Source: Bradyrhizobium sp. CCH5-F6
GTDB lineage: Bacteria > Pseudomonadota > Alphaproteobacteria > Rhizobiales > Xanthobacteraceae
Assembly: GCF_001556045.1 (NCBI RefSeq)
Contig: NZ_LSIC01000073.1
Span: forward strand, 1 to 64,000
DNA length: 64,000 nt
Direction of reading: 5' to 3'
Translations under genes and position numbers: made by a program
Shown here: piece by piece, positions 40,779 to 49,269 of the stretch
Layout of the letters: every line of letters begins with the position of its first letter
Position numbering within the stretch: position 1 is the stretch's first letter
The notes under the pieces: generated by a model
The model's database searches: none
Told to the model about the DNA's origin: nothing
Seen by the model: only the letters and a program-made list of their open reading frames with translations

Positions 40779-41834
40779 TTGCCTCCTCCCCGAAAGCGCG
40801 ATCGCAAACCCACCTCTCTCGTCGCGATGGAGGCGCGTTCGGTCGATGAGATCCCGCGCGGCAAGGAGTGGCAGTATGAGCCGAAATGGGACGGCTTCCG
40901 CTGCCTGCTGTCGCGCGACGGAGGCAGCGTTGATCTCCGTTCCAAGTCCGGCGAAGATCTCGCACGCTATTTCCCCGAGATCGTCGCCGCTGCGCTGAAT
41001 CTGAAGGCGGATCGCTTCACGCTCGACGGCGAGTTCGTCGTGCCGCAGGGCAAGGGCTTCTCCTTCGATGCACTTCTGCAACGCATTCACCCCGCGGCGA
41101 GCCGCGTGAAGAAGCTCGCGCAGGACACGCCAGCGCTCTACCTCGTGTTCGATCTGCTCGCGAGCGCCAAAGAGAAGCAGCTTGCCGACAAGCCACTCAG
41201 CGAGCGACGGCCGGCACTGGAGGCTTTTGCGAAAGCTAATCTCAAGGGCGGCAGCTTCCGCCTGTCACCGGCAACGCCGAGCTACGCCACGGCAAAGAAA
41301 TGGCTGGCGCAGTCGGGCGGCGGCTCGGACGGCGTCATCGCCAAGCGCGCCGACCTGCCATATCAGGCCGGAAATCGCGACGGCATGCAGAAGATCAAGA
41401 AATACCGCAGCGCCGATTGCGTGGTCGGCGGCTTCCGGTATGCCACCAACAAGCTCGCGGGCCGCAAAGTGGTCGGCTCGCTGCTGCTCGGGCTCTACGA
41501 CGATGACGGCCTGCTGCACCATGTCGGCTTCACCTCGGCGATCAAGGCAGAGGCAAAGCCTGAACTGACCGATCGGCTCGAAGCATTGATCGGCGACCCC
41601 GGCTTCACCGGCAACGCGCCGGGCGGGCCGAGCCGCTGGTCCACCGATCGCTCGGCGAAATGGTGCCCGCTCAAGCCGAAGCTGGTAATCGAGGTCTGCT
41701 ACGACCATTTCAGCGGCGAGCGTTTCCGCCATGGCACCTCGATCCTGCGCTGGCGGCCCGACAAGGTGCCGCGGCAATGCCGTTTCGAGCAGCTGAAGCA
41801 GAAGGTCGCCGATCCGATGAAGCTGTTGAAGTGA
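40779..41834 (+). CDS. ATP-dependent DNA ligase (LigC/LigD-ligase-domain type)
   Basis: This type of ligase seals nicks using ATP, often in non-replicative repair. The 351 residues have the adenylation motif I 'YEPKWDGFR' with the nucleophile Lys36, motif III 'DRFTLDGEFVV', motif IV 'SDGVIAKR', motif V 'QKIKKYRSADCVVGGFRY' and an OB-fold C-terminus ending 'RWRPDKVPRQCRFEQL'. There is no polymerase or phosphoesterase domain, so it is not a full LigD, and no ku is in the window. An in-frame stop at 40764 leaves TTG 40779 or ATG 40827 as starts; the first is used because motif I needs the N-terminal segment. Confidence 0.88.
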   Translation: MPPPRKRDRKPTSLVAMEARSVDEIPRGKEWQYEPKWDGFRCLLSRDGGSVDLRSKSGEDLARYFPEIVAAALNLKADRFTLDGEFVVPQGKGFSFDALLQRIHPAASRVKKLAQDTPALYLVFDLLASAKEKQLADKPLSERRPALEAFAKANLKGGSFRLSPATPSYATAKKWLAQSGGGSDGVIAKRADLPYQAGNRDGMQKIKKYRSADCVVGGFRYATNKLAGRKVVGSLLLGLYDDDGLLHHVGFTSAIKAEAKPELTDRLEALIGDPGFTGNAPGGPSRWSTDRSAKWCPLKPKLVIEVCYDHFSGERFRHGTSILRWRPDKVPRQCRFEQLKQKVADPMKLLK

Positions 41835-41849
41835 GCGCAGTCCGGGCAG

Positions 41850-42590
41850 CTACTTGATCCACCCCGTCGCCAGCGCATTCGCCAGTTCGGGCTGATCGTT
41901 GCGGCGTGCAAGCGCGGCCATGGAATCGTGATCATATGCGACGTGACGGAATGTCACTTGCCAGCCGCCATCGGCGAGCTCGAGAACGGCATAACGCGCG
42001 TGCGGCGTGCCGGCTTCGACGACGTGCGGATACGGATGCTTGTCGCGATAGCCCGGGCTGCCGACACTGCCGGGATTGACGATGAGCCGACCGTCGCGCA
42101 GACGCACGACGCGGGCCAGATGGGTGTGAGCGCAGAGGATCAGCGACTGCGAGATCCCGATCGCAAATTGCTCGATGCGATCGAGCGGCGACAGCGCAAC
42201 CGTGCCGTCCGGATGAACCGTGTCGAGCCAGTACACCTCATCATTGCCGGGTGTCGCGTGACAGAGAAAGACCTGGTCACGGAAGATACGCGTCATCGGC
42301 TGCGCGCGCAGCCAATCGAGTTGCGGGCTATTCAGCTGTGCATGAGCGGGACGATCCCACGAGCCCATCTTCTCCGGCGGACGGTCGAGCAGGTAGCGAT
42401 CGTGATTGCCGAGCACATGCACCGCGTCGAGCGTCATCAGGATCTCGATGGTCCGGCGCGCATCGAGCGGTCCACTCAGCATGTCACCGAGATTGACGAT
42501 GTCGGCGATGCCTTGCGCGCGGATGTCGGCGAGCACGGCTTCCAGCGCGAGATAGTTCCCGTGGACGTCGGCGATGGCAGCAAAACGCAT
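41850..42590 (-). CDS. metallophosphoesterase (YfcE/MJ0936-like)
   Basis: The 246-residue product has the calcineurin-like metal motifs in order: 'IADVHGNYLALEAVL', 'VNLGDMLSGP', 'VLGNHDRYLL', 'FLCHATPGND' and 'LILCAHTHLARVV', ending with 'VNPGSVGSPG'. Such proteins hydrolyse phosphodiesters or nucleotides; the substrate is unknown. ATG 42590 is used. A GTG at 42605 would overlap the folC stop and give five more residues, which would couple the gene to folC. It is the last gene of the minus-strand trpFBA-accD-folC run. Confidence 0.87.
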   Translation of the reverse strand: MRFAAIADVHGNYLALEAVLADIRAQGIADIVNLGDMLSGPLDARRTIEILMTLDAVHVLGNHDRYLLDRPPEKMGSWDRPAHAQLNSPQLDWLRAQPMTRIFRDQVFLCHATPGNDEVYWLDTVHPDGTVALSPLDRIEQFAIGISQSLILCAHTHLARVVRLRDGRLIVNPGSVGSPGYRDKHPYPHVVEAGTPHARYAVLELADGGWQVTFRHVAYDHDSMAALARRNDQPELANALATGWIK

Positions 42591-42601
42591 CGATATCCCC
42601 G

Positions 42602-43945
42602 TCACGCAGGCGGCGTGCCGTTGATCGCCAGCACGTGGCCGGCCAGATACAGCGAGCCGGTGATCAGGATGCGCGGCGGCACCTCGTAGGCGAGCTTCGC
42701 CAATGCGCGGAGCGCGGCTTCGACGCCCGGCGCGGGCTCGACGCGCATGCCGAGGCTGCGCGCCGCATCCGCAAGGCGGTCGACCGGCATCGCGTTCTCG
42801 GCGTCGGGAATCGGCACCGCGATGATGTGACGGGTCAGGCCGGCAAAATTGGCGAGAAAGCCTGGCGCATCCTTGTTGGCCATCATGCCCGCAATCACCA
42901 CCAGCGGCCGCGACACCCGCTCTTCGAGGTCGCCGAGCGCGGCGGCCGCAACGCGCCCGCCTTCGGCATTGTGGCCACCGTCGAGCCAGATCTCGGAGCC
43001 CTGCGGACCCCAGGACAGCAGCTCGCCGGAGGCGATGCGCTGCATCCGCGCCGGCCATTCGGCACCGACGATGCCGGCCTCGAAAGCGGCGTGATTGACC
43101 TTGAGGCTCGGAAGCGCGCGCAGCGTTGCGATCGCCAGCCCGGCGTTGGCGAATTGGTGCCGGCCGAACAGACGCGGCGCCGGGAGATCCATCAAGCCGC
43201 GGTCATCGGAATAGACCAGGCGCCCGCGCTCGACATTGACGTGCCAGCTCTCGTTTGCGGCAAACAGCGGCGCGCGCATGCGCCTCGCCTGCGCTTCGAT
43301 CACCGCCATCGCGTCCGGCATTTGCTCGGCGCAAATCACGGGCACGCCGCGCTTGATGATCGCGGCCTTCTCTCCGGCAATCGATGCCAGCGTATCGCCG
43401 AGGAAATCCATGTGGTCCATGCTGACGGGCGTGATCACGCAGGCCGCAGGCGCATCGACCACGTTGGTCGAATCGAGCCGCCCGCCGAGGCCGACTTCGA
43501 GCAGCACCACATCGGCCGGATTCTGCGCGAACAGGTGAAAGGCCGCGGCGGTCTTCAGCTCGAACACGGTCGCCGGCTCTCCGGCATTGACGCGCTCGAC
43601 CTCTTCGAGCGCCGCGCGCAGCTCGTCGTCGCCGACGAGCACGCCGCCACCGACGCGGCCGAGCCGGAAGCACTCGTTGATGCGGACGAGATAGGGCGAC
43701 GTGTAGGCGTGGACGCGCAAGCCTGAAGCTTCCAGCGTCGCGCGCAGATAGGCGAGCGTCGAGCCCTTGCCGTTGGTGCCCGCGATGTGGATCACCGGCG
43801 GCAGCTTGCGTTCGGGGTGGCCGAGCCGTTCGAGCAGACGGTGCATCCGCTCGAGCCCGAGATCGATACGCTTCTGATGCAGGGTCGACAACCGCCCGAT
43901 CAATTCGCCGAGCGGCGGCTTTGCCTTGTCGGAGAACGCGTTCAC
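42602..43945 (-). CDS. folC: folylpolyglutamate synthase / dihydrofolate synthase
   Basis: FolC adds glutamate to dihydropteroate and glutamate residues to tetrahydrofolates. The 447 residues show the Mur-ligase-like ATP loop '[21 protein letters not shown]', '[14 protein letters not shown]', '[20 protein letters not shown]', '[23 protein letters not shown]' and 'DGGHNAEGG'. It starts with GTG in a four-base overlap with the accD stop. The accD-folC pairing is widespread. Confidence 0.94.
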   Translation of the reverse strand: MNAFSDKAKPPLGELIGRLSTLHQKRIDLGLERMHRLLERLGHPERKLPPVIHIAGTNGKGSTLAYLRATLEASGLRVHAYTSPYLVRINECFRLGRVGGGVLVGDDELRAALEEVERVNAGEPATVFELKTAAAFHLFAQNPADVVLLEVGLGGRLDSTNVVDAPAACVITPVSMDHMDFLGDTLASIAGEKAAIIKRGVPVICAEQMPDAMAVIEAQARRMRAPLFAANESWHVNVERGRLVYSDDRGLMDLPAPRLFGRHQFANAGLAIATLRALPSLKVNHAAFEAGIVGAEWPARMQRIASGELLSWGPQGSEIWLDGGHNAEGGRVAAAALGDLEERVSRPLVVIAGMMANKDAPGFLANFAGLTRHIIAVPIPDAENAMPVDRLADAARSLGMRVEPAPGVEAALRALAKLAYEVPPRILITGSLYLAGHVLAINGTPPA

Positions 43946-44883
43946 GCCTGGGGCACAGCCGGCGCCGTCTCGGCGGCCGATACGATCTGCGCCGGGCTTT
44001 CGATCGGCTGCACCGGCTTCGATGCCCCTTCCAGCGCCGGCGCCTTGGTCAGCAACCGACAAAGCCGCGCCAGGGTCGGACGCAGTTCGTGGCGATGCAC
44101 GACCATGTCGACCATGCCGTGGTCCTTCAGATACTCGGCGCGCTGAAAGCCTTCAGGCAGCTTTTCACGGATGGTCTGTTCGATCACCCGCGCACCCGCA
44201 AAGCCGATCAGTGCGCCCGGTTCGGCGATCTGCACATCGCCGAGCATCGCATAGGACGCGGTGACGCCGCCGGTGGTCGGATTGGTCAGAACGACGATGT
44301 AAGGCAGCTTTGCTTCGCGCAGCATCTGCACCGCCACCGTGGTGCGCGGCATCTGCATCAGCGACAAAATGCCTTCCTGCATGCGCGCGCCGCCCGAAGC
44401 GGCGAACACGATGAACGGCGACTTCTTCTCGACCGCGAGCTCCATCCCGCGCACGATGGCTTCGCCCGCGGCCATGCCGAGCGAGCCGCCCATGAAGTCG
44501 AAATCCTGCACGGCGACGACGACGGCGGAGCCTTCGAGCTTGCCGTAGCCGACCTTGATCGCGTCGTTCAGATTGGTGCGCGCGCGCGCATCCTTGATTC
44601 GATCGACGTATTTCTTCTCGTCACGGAACTTGAGCGGATCGGGCGTGACCTCGGGCAACGCGACGTCGAACCAGGTCTCGTTGTCGAAGATCGACTTCAG
44701 CCGAGCGACCGCACCCATGCGCATGTGATAGTTCGAGCCGGGAATGACGAACTGGTTGGCCTCGACGTCCTTGTAGAACACGAGCTGCCCGGAATCCGGA
44801 CATTTGATCCACAGATTCTCCGGCGTCTCCCGCCGCAGCATGTTGCGGATCTTCGGCCGGACCACATTGGTAAGCCAGTTCAT
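43942..44883 (-). CDS. accD: acetyl-CoA carboxylase carboxyltransferase subunit beta
   Basis: AccD pairs with AccA to transfer the carboxyl group from biotin to acetyl-CoA, the first step of fatty-acid synthesis. The 313 residues have the crotonase-fold core with '[18 protein letters not shown]', '[19 protein letters not shown]' and '[17 protein letters not shown]'. The N-terminal zinc ribbon is degenerate: where E. coli AccD has four Cys, this one has '[20 protein letters not shown]' and '[11 protein letters not shown]', keeping one Cys. It lies in the trpFBA-accD-folC order. Confidence 0.94.
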   Translation of the reverse strand: MNWLTNVVRPKIRNMLRRETPENLWIKCPDSGQLVFYKDVEANQFVIPGSNYHMRMGAVARLKSIFDNETWFDVALPEVTPDPLKFRDEKKYVDRIKDARARTNLNDAIKVGYGKLEGSAVVVAVQDFDFMGGSLGMAAGEAIVRGMELAVEKKSPFIVFAASGGARMQEGILSLMQMPRTTVAVQMLREAKLPYIVVLTNPTTGGVTASYAMLGDVQIAEPGALIGFAGARVIEQTIREKLPEGFQRAEYLKDHGMVDMVVHRHELRPTLARLCRLLTKAPALEGASKPVQPIESPAQIVSAAETAPAVPQA

Positions 44884-44978
44884 GGTTTGCTCCGATGCGC
44901 GAACCCGCCTCGCGGATCGCCTGAAGGATATATGGCGGCCGGGCCGCTGCCCGGCAAGCCGCCGTGTCGTCCGCGTTA

Positions 44979-45027
44979 GAGCATGATCCGGAAAAGTGTG
45001 AAGCGGTTTTCCGACAAGATCATACTC
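44979..45027. repeat. 49-bp palindromic intergenic repeat, copy 2
   Basis: This copy begins gagcatgatccggaaaa and ends gatcatactc. Its sequence is nearly that of 13324-13372. It lies between trpA and accD, so it is inside a probable operon and could form a hairpin in the mRNA. Confidence 0.8.
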
Positions 45028-45056
45028 AAACTTAATAGCTAAAGCGGAATTATGAC

Positions 45057-45893
45057 CTATTCGGCCGCCTGTTGCGCACCCTTGACGCCTTGGGCCAGGG
45101 CCGCCGTCAGCTCAGCCACGGCGTTAACGGTTTTGGCGGTCGCCCGCCCTTCGGCATCGAGGCTGTTCTTGAGCGCATCGACCAATGCGGTGCCGACAAC
45201 GGCACCATTGGCATGCGAGGCAATGGCCCGCGCCGTCTCCGGCGTGCGGATTCCAAAGCCGACGCAGACCGGTAGCTTGGTGTGCCGCTTGATGCGGGCA
45301 ACCGCCTCGCTCACCGCCGAGGAGTCGGCCGTCGCCGCGCCGGTGATGCCGGTGATGGAGACGTAGTAGACGAAGCCCGACGTATTGGCGAGCACGGCCG
45401 GCAGGCGCTTGTCGTCGGTGGTCGGCGTCGCCAGGCGGATGAAGTTGAGGCCGGCCTTCATCGCGGGCAGGCAGAGCTCCTCGTCCTCTTCCGGTGGCAG
45501 GTCGACGATGATGAGACCGTCGACGCCGGCGCTCTTGGCATCCACCAGGAATTTGTCGACGCCGTAGATGTAGATCGGGTTGTAGTAACCCATCAGCACG
45601 ATCGGCGTCGCGTTGTCGTCCTTGCGGAAGCCGCGCACGAGCTCCAGCGTCTTCTTCAGCGTCATGCCGGCCTTGAGCGCACGCAGCCCCGCGGCCTGGA
45701 TCGACGGGCCGTCGGCCATCGGATCGGTGAAGGGCATGCCGATCTCGATCACGTCGGCGCCCGACTTGGGCAGCGCCTTGATGATCTCGAGCGAGGTCGC
45801 CGGATCAGGATCGCCGGCCATCAGAAAGGTCACGAAGGCCGAGCGGCCCTGCTTCGCAAGCTCGGCAAAACGGGTGTCGATACGCGTGGTCAT
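45057..45893 (-). CDS. trpA: tryptophan synthase alpha chain
   Basis: TrpA cleaves indole-3-glycerol phosphate to indole and glyceraldehyde 3-phosphate, passing indole to TrpB. The 278-residue TIM barrel has the catalytic Glu in '[18 protein letters not shown]', the catalytic Asp in '[11 protein letters not shown]' and the phosphate loop '[11 protein letters not shown]'. Its start lies only 23 bases from a 451-bp inserted element that separates it from trpB. In related bacteria trpB and trpA are adjacent or overlapping, so here their translational coupling is lost. The Shine-Dalgarno before 45893 is weak. Confidence 0.96.
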   Translation of the reverse strand: MTTRIDTRFAELAKQGRSAFVTFLMAGDPDPATSLEIIKALPKSGADVIEIGMPFTDPMADGPSIQAAGLRALKAGMTLKKTLELVRGFRKDDNATPIVLMGYYNPIYIYGVDKFLVDAKSAGVDGLIIVDLPPEEDEELCLPAMKAGLNFIRLATPTTDDKRLPAVLANTSGFVYYVSITGITGAATADSSAVSEAVARIKRHTKLPVCVGFGIRTPETARAIASHANGAVVGTALVDALKNSLDAEGRATAKTVNAVAELTAALAQGVKGAQQAAE

Positions 45894-45916
45894 GATCCGG
45901 CCGCCGCTGTGCTATA

Positions 45917-45965
45917 CCTCTCCCCTCCGGGGAGAGGTCGGCTGCGAAGCAGCCGGGTGAGGGGG
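45917..45965 (+). repeat. left terminal inverted repeat of the DUF559 element
   Basis: Two adjacent hairpins (45917-45937 and 45939-45955) are followed by gggtgaggggg. Its reverse complement matches 46320-46367. The DUF559 ATG at 45966 follows immediately. Confidence 0.85.
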
Positions 45966-46310
45966 ATGGAGAGGTTCAAGTCGAGAGCGCGACGGCTCCG
46001 CGAATCGCAGACGAGTGCCGAAGCAAGGCTTTGGCAAGCGCTGCGCAACAGGCAGCTCGCCCGCTGGAAGTTTCGTCGACAGCATCCGATTGATCGGTAC
46101 ATCGTCGACTTCGTGACTTTGGACGGCAAGCTCATCGTTGAAGTTGATGGCGTCACGCATTCCAGCCCAGCGGAAGTCGAACGTGACAAGGTCCGGACCG
46201 AAGTTCTCAAGGCCTGCGGATTCCTCGTCGTTCGGGTCTCGAACACGGATGTGTACGAGAATCTCGAGGGCGTGCTTGAGCTCATCGGATCTTCACTGAG
46301 ATTCGAGTAA
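45966..46310 (+). CDS. DUF559 endonuclease-fold protein
   Basis: The 114-residue protein belongs to DUF559, related to very-short-patch-repair (Vsr) endonucleases of the PD-(D/E)xK fold. It shows 'ARRLRESQTSAEARLWQALRNR', then 'FRRQHPIDRYIVDFV' with an acidic residue after the beta-strand, then 'LIVEVDGVTH' as the ExD/K-like second acidic motif and 'RDKVRTEVLKACGFLVVRVSN'. The biochemical role is not known from sequence. The gene runs opposite to trpB and trpA and occupies nearly the whole element between the inverted repeats; the ATG begins right after the left repeat. It is a standalone gene with no methylase or MutL-type partner. Confidence 0.85.
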   Translation: MERFKSRARRLRESQTSAEARLWQALRNRQLARWKFRRQHPIDRYIVDFVTLDGKLIVEVDGVTHSSPAEVERDKVRTEVLKACGFLVVRVSNTDVYENLEGVLELIGSSLRFE

Positions 46311-46319
46311 GCGGAGAGA

Positions 46320-46367
46320 CCCCTCACCCGGCTGCTTCGCAGCCGACCTCTCCCCGACGGGGAGAGG
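46320..46367 (-). repeat. right terminal inverted repeat of the DUF559 element
   Basis: It starts cccctcacccggctgcttcg and ends ccgacggggagagg, nine bases after the DUF559 stop and 22 bases before the trpB stop. It is the inverted copy of 45917-45965. Confidence 0.85.
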
Positions 46368-46389
46368 TGAAGAGAGTGCGACACCCGCC

Positions 46390-47607
46390 TCACTTGCTCT
46401 TGCCCCTCAGGATGTCGCCGACCTGCGGGACGTCCTTGTCGCCGCGGCCGGAGAGGTTGACGACCATCAGGTGATCCCTGGGCCGTTTCGGCGCGAGTTC
46501 CATCACCTTGGCGATGGCGTGCGCGGGCTCGAGCGCGGGGATGATCCCTTCGAGCTTCGACAGCAGCTGGAACCCGGCGAGCGCCTCGTCGTCGGTCGCG
46601 GAGAGATAATTCACGCGGCCAACTTCGTGCAGCCAGGAATGCTCGGGCCCGATGCCGGGATAATCGAGGCCGGCCGAGATCGAATGCGCGTCCTGGATCT
46701 GGCCGTCGGCATCCATCAAGAGATAAGTGCGGTTGCCATGCAGCACGCCGGGACGGCCGCCCGCAATCGACGCCGCGTGCAGTTGCGTCAGGCCATGGCC
46801 CGCGGCCTCGACGCCGAAGATTTCGACGGAGGGATCGTCGAGGAAGGGATGGAACAGGCCCATCGCATTCGAGCCGCCGCCGATGCAGGCGACCAGCGAA
46901 TCCGGCAGGCGGCCTTCGATCTCCTGCATCTGCGCCTTGGTCTCGTTGCCGATGATCGACTGGAAGTCGCGCACCAGCGTCGGATAGGGATGCGGGCCCG
47001 CTACCGTGCCGATGCAATAGAACGTGTTGTGCACGTTGGTGACCCAGTCGCGCAGCGCCTCGTTCATGGCGTCCTTCAGCGTGCGCGTGCCCGACTGCAC
47101 CGGCATCACCTTGGCGCCCAGCATCTCCATGCGGATGACGTTGGGCTGCTGCCGCTCGACGTCGACGGCACCCATATAGACGATGCATTCGAGGCCGAAG
47201 CGCGCGCACAGCGTCGCGGTGGCGACACCGTGCTGCCCGGCGCCGGTCTCGGCGATGATGCGCTTCTTGCCCATGCGCCGCGCCAGCATGATCTGGCCGA
47301 GCACATTGTTCACCTTGTGCGAACCGGTGTGGTTGAGCTCCTCGCGCTTGAGATAGATCTTGGCGCCGCCGAGATGTTCGGTCAGGCGCTCGGCGAAATA
47401 GAGCGGCGAGGGCCGGCCGACATAGTTCTTGAGGTAGCCGTTCATCTCGGACTGGAACGCCGGATCATCCTTGGCGGCGGTGTAGGCCCTCTCCAGGTCG
47501 AGGATCAGCGGCATCAGGGTCTCGGCGACGAAGCGCCCCCCGAAAATGCCGAAATGGCCGCGCTCGTCTGGGCCGCTGCGGTAGGAGTTTGGTTTGGCGA
47601 TGTTCAT
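46390..47607 (-). CDS. trpB: tryptophan synthase beta chain
   Basis: TrpB is the PLP enzyme that joins indole and serine to make tryptophan. The 405 residues are full length. The PLP lysine is in '[15 protein letters not shown]', the catalytic Glu in '[16 protein letters not shown]', and the phosphate loop is '[10 protein letters not shown]'. The start overlaps the trpF stop (ATGA). Downstream, the DUF559 element separates it from trpA. Confidence 0.97.
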   Translation of the reverse strand: MNIAKPNSYRSGPDERGHFGIFGGRFVAETLMPLILDLERAYTAAKDDPAFQSEMNGYLKNYVGRPSPLYFAERLTEHLGGAKIYLKREELNHTGSHKVNNVLGQIMLARRMGKKRIIAETGAGQHGVATATLCARFGLECIVYMGAVDVERQQPNVIRMEMLGAKVMPVQSGTRTLKDAMNEALRDWVTNVHNTFYCIGTVAGPHPYPTLVRDFQSIIGNETKAQMQEIEGRLPDSLVACIGGGSNAMGLFHPFLDDPSVEIFGVEAAGHGLTQLHAASIAGGRPGVLHGNRTYLLMDADGQIQDAHSISAGLDYPGIGPEHSWLHEVGRVNYLSATDDEALAGFQLLSKLEGIIPALEPAHAIAKVMELAPKRPRDHLMVVNLSGRGDKDVPQVGDILRGKSK

Positions 47608-48263
47608 CGGACGCTCAACTCTTGGCTGGCGCGCGCGGCGCGAATGAAGGCCTTGATCATCTCGGGATCCTTGACGCCGGGGGCGCTTTCGACACCGGAT
47701 GAGACATCGACGCCGCCGGCGCGGGTGATGCGGACGGCCTCGGCGAGGTTTTGGGCACTAAGGCCACCCGAAACCATATACGGGAGATCGAGCTCCAGGT
47801 TTTGCAGCAATTGCCAGTCGAATGGAGCGCCGAGCCCGCCGGGGCGCGTCGCCTCCTTGGGCGGCCTCGCGTCGAACAGGATGCGGTCGGCGACCGCAGC
47901 ATAGCCGGGCAGGACGGCGAGATCGGCGGCGGTCTCGACCGGCAGCGCCTTCATCACCGGGCGGCCGAATTTCTGCTTGATGTCGCGCAGCCGGGCCACG
48001 CTCTCCTTGCCGTGGAGCTGAAAGATATCCGGCGACAGCGCGTCCATGATGTTGTCGAGCGTGGCGTCGTCAGCATCGACGGTGAGCGCGACCTTGAGCG
48101 CGCGCTGCTTCACCTGGCGGCCGAGATCGCGCCCGGCCTCCAGCGAGAGATGCCGCGGCGACGGCGGAAAGAACACGAACCCTACCATGTCGGCGCCCGC
48201 GTCGAGCGCCGCTTGAAGCGTCTCGCGCGTCGACAGGCCGCAGATCTTGACGAGCAGGGACAT
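47604..48263 (-). CDS. trpF: phosphoribosylanthranilate isomerase
   Basis: TrpF isomerises PRA to CdRP by an Amadori rearrangement. The 219-residue TIM barrel starts [12 protein letters not shown], with the general-base Cys in KICGL and the general-acid Asp in '[11 protein letters not shown]'. The phosphate loops are '[11 protein letters not shown]' and '[10 protein letters not shown]'. It is the first gene of trpFBA here, with no leader peptide or attenuator visible before it. The start is ATG 48263. Confidence 0.95.
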   Translation of the reverse strand: MSLLVKICGLSTRETLQAALDAGADMVGFVFFPPSPRHLSLEAGRDLGRQVKQRALKVALTVDADDATLDNIMDALSPDIFQLHGKESVARLRDIKQKFGRPVMKALPVETAADLAVLPGYAAVADRILFDARPPKEATRPGGLGAPFDWQLLQNLELDLPYMVSGGLSAQNLAEAVRITRAGGVDVSSGVESAPGVKDPEMIKAFIRAARASQELSVR

Positions 48264-48330
48264 GGTCTCGAAGCAAATGCAGGCCGCGGGTCTGCGGCCG
48301 GAAAAACGGGGCTTTCGGTCGGGGCCGCTT

Positions 48331-48723
48331 CTACAACGTCGCGCGCTGCTTGTCTCGCCCGACGGGCCCGTACAGCCCCATACCGGAGGGTACGGGAAGC
48401 CGCAGGGACTCGGGCTTCGCCGCGGCCGTCTGGGCCCGCAGATCGGCCAGTTCGGCCCTGGCGGTCCGGGCCTCCGCGTCATTCCGGCGCGCCGTGCGCC
48501 GCCAGCGCCGCTGGCCGAACCAGACGGCAGAGCCGCCCGCGAAGACTCCAAGGGCGGCCACCAGGATCAGCAGCATGAACAGCGGCAACGTCAGCGACAG
48601 TGACGGGTCGTCGGAAATGAAGGGATCGAAGGATACCGTGACGAAATGCCGGTTGGCCACGGCAAAGGCCACCAGGATCAGGCCCAGCGGTATCACGATC
48701 AGCGCGGTGAGGAACTTTCGCAT
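48331..48723 (-). CDS. LapA-like (DUF1049) membrane protein
   Basis: The 130-residue product has two transmembrane segments (about 4-24 'FLTALIVIPLGLILVAFAVAN' and about 42-65 'LPLFMLLILVAALGVFAGGSA') with the family sequence 'NRHFVTVSFDPF' between them, then an Arg-rich cytoplasmic tail. LapA in E. coli works with LapB in controlling lipopolysaccharide synthesis. LapB is not in this window. ATG 48723 is preferred to an in-frame TTG at 48747. Confidence 0.8.
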   Translation of the reverse strand: MRKFLTALIVIPLGLILVAFAVANRHFVTVSFDPFISDDPSLSLTLPLFMLLILVAALGVFAGGSAVWFGQRRWRRTARRNDAEARTARAELADLRAQTAAAKPESLRLPVPSGMGLYGPVGRDKQRATL

Positions 48724-48792
48724 CTCGCTTCGCTCGCCTTGAATCAAGCTTGCGGCCGCATCGGCGCGACCGCGAATAACCCTGATGCCGGC

Positions 48793-49098
48793 TCAGTCTG
48801 CCGCGCCGGGATCCGGATGATCGCGGTTGAGCCGCTCACGCATTTCCTTGCCGGTCTTGAAGAACGGAACGCTCTTCTGATCGACGGGCACATGGGCGCC
48901 GGTGCGTGGATTGCGCCCGGCACGTGCGGGGCGATGCTTGACCGAGAAGGCACCGAAGCCGCGCAGCTCGACGCGATCACCGCGTGCAAGCGCCGCCACG
49001 ATCTCTTCGAGAATCGCATTCACAATGTTCTCGACATCCCGCTGGTACAGATGCGGGTTGTGCTCGGCGATACGCTGAACAAGTTCGGATTTGATCAT
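48793..49098 (-). CDS. ihfB: integration host factor subunit beta
   Basis: IhfB bends DNA as a heterodimer with IhfA, shaping promoters, recombination sites and origins. The 101 residues have the family start '[20 protein letters not shown]', the beta-arm signature '[21 protein letters not shown]' with the intercalating Pro in that arm, and a C-terminal acidic tail slightly longer than in E. coli. The order rpsA-sppA-ihfB on this strand is the usual alphaproteobacterial one. Confidence 0.96.
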   Translation of the reverse strand: MIKSELVQRIAEHNPHLYQRDVENIVNAILEEIVAALARGDRVELRGFGAFSVKHRPARAGRNPRTGAHVPVDQKSVPFFKTGKEMRERLNRDHPDPGAAD

Positions 49099-49269
49099 CG
49101 AGAGATAGGACCCGGGAGCGTGCGGACAACCATTTCCGTGAAAATACCTTGATCTGTCAAGACGCTAAATCAAGGTTGGGCGTCGTGAAAATGCGTGACA
49201 AATGCCGCAAAAGCGGGCTGGGCCAGCACGCGTGCGACGGGAAAACCTTGTGGAACTCGCCTGTCGGGG

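Larger units (their letters stand above)
45917..46367. mobile_element. IR-bounded DUF559 element inserted between trpB and trpA
   Basis: The unit is 451 bp: left end 45917-45965, right end 46320-46367, inverted and identical over about 48 bp apart from two or three bases at one hairpin tip. Each end contains two small perfect hairpins: cctctcccc/ggggagagg at the outside and cggctgc/gcagccg inside. One DUF559 gene fills the interior. I see no clear target duplication. It carries no transposase, so mobility would need help in trans. A related end without the gene occurs at 58226-58271. Confidence 0.75.

Noticed and set aside
45900..46390. Target-site duplication around the DUF559 element
   Set aside because: The bases flanking the two ends (gctata and tgaaga) do not match, so no duplication is claimed.
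47604..48551. Longer TrpF start reaching 48551
   Set aside because: The extra 96 codons are Arg/Pro/Ala-rich without family resemblance; ATG 48263 gives [12 protein letters not shown], the standard TrpF opening.
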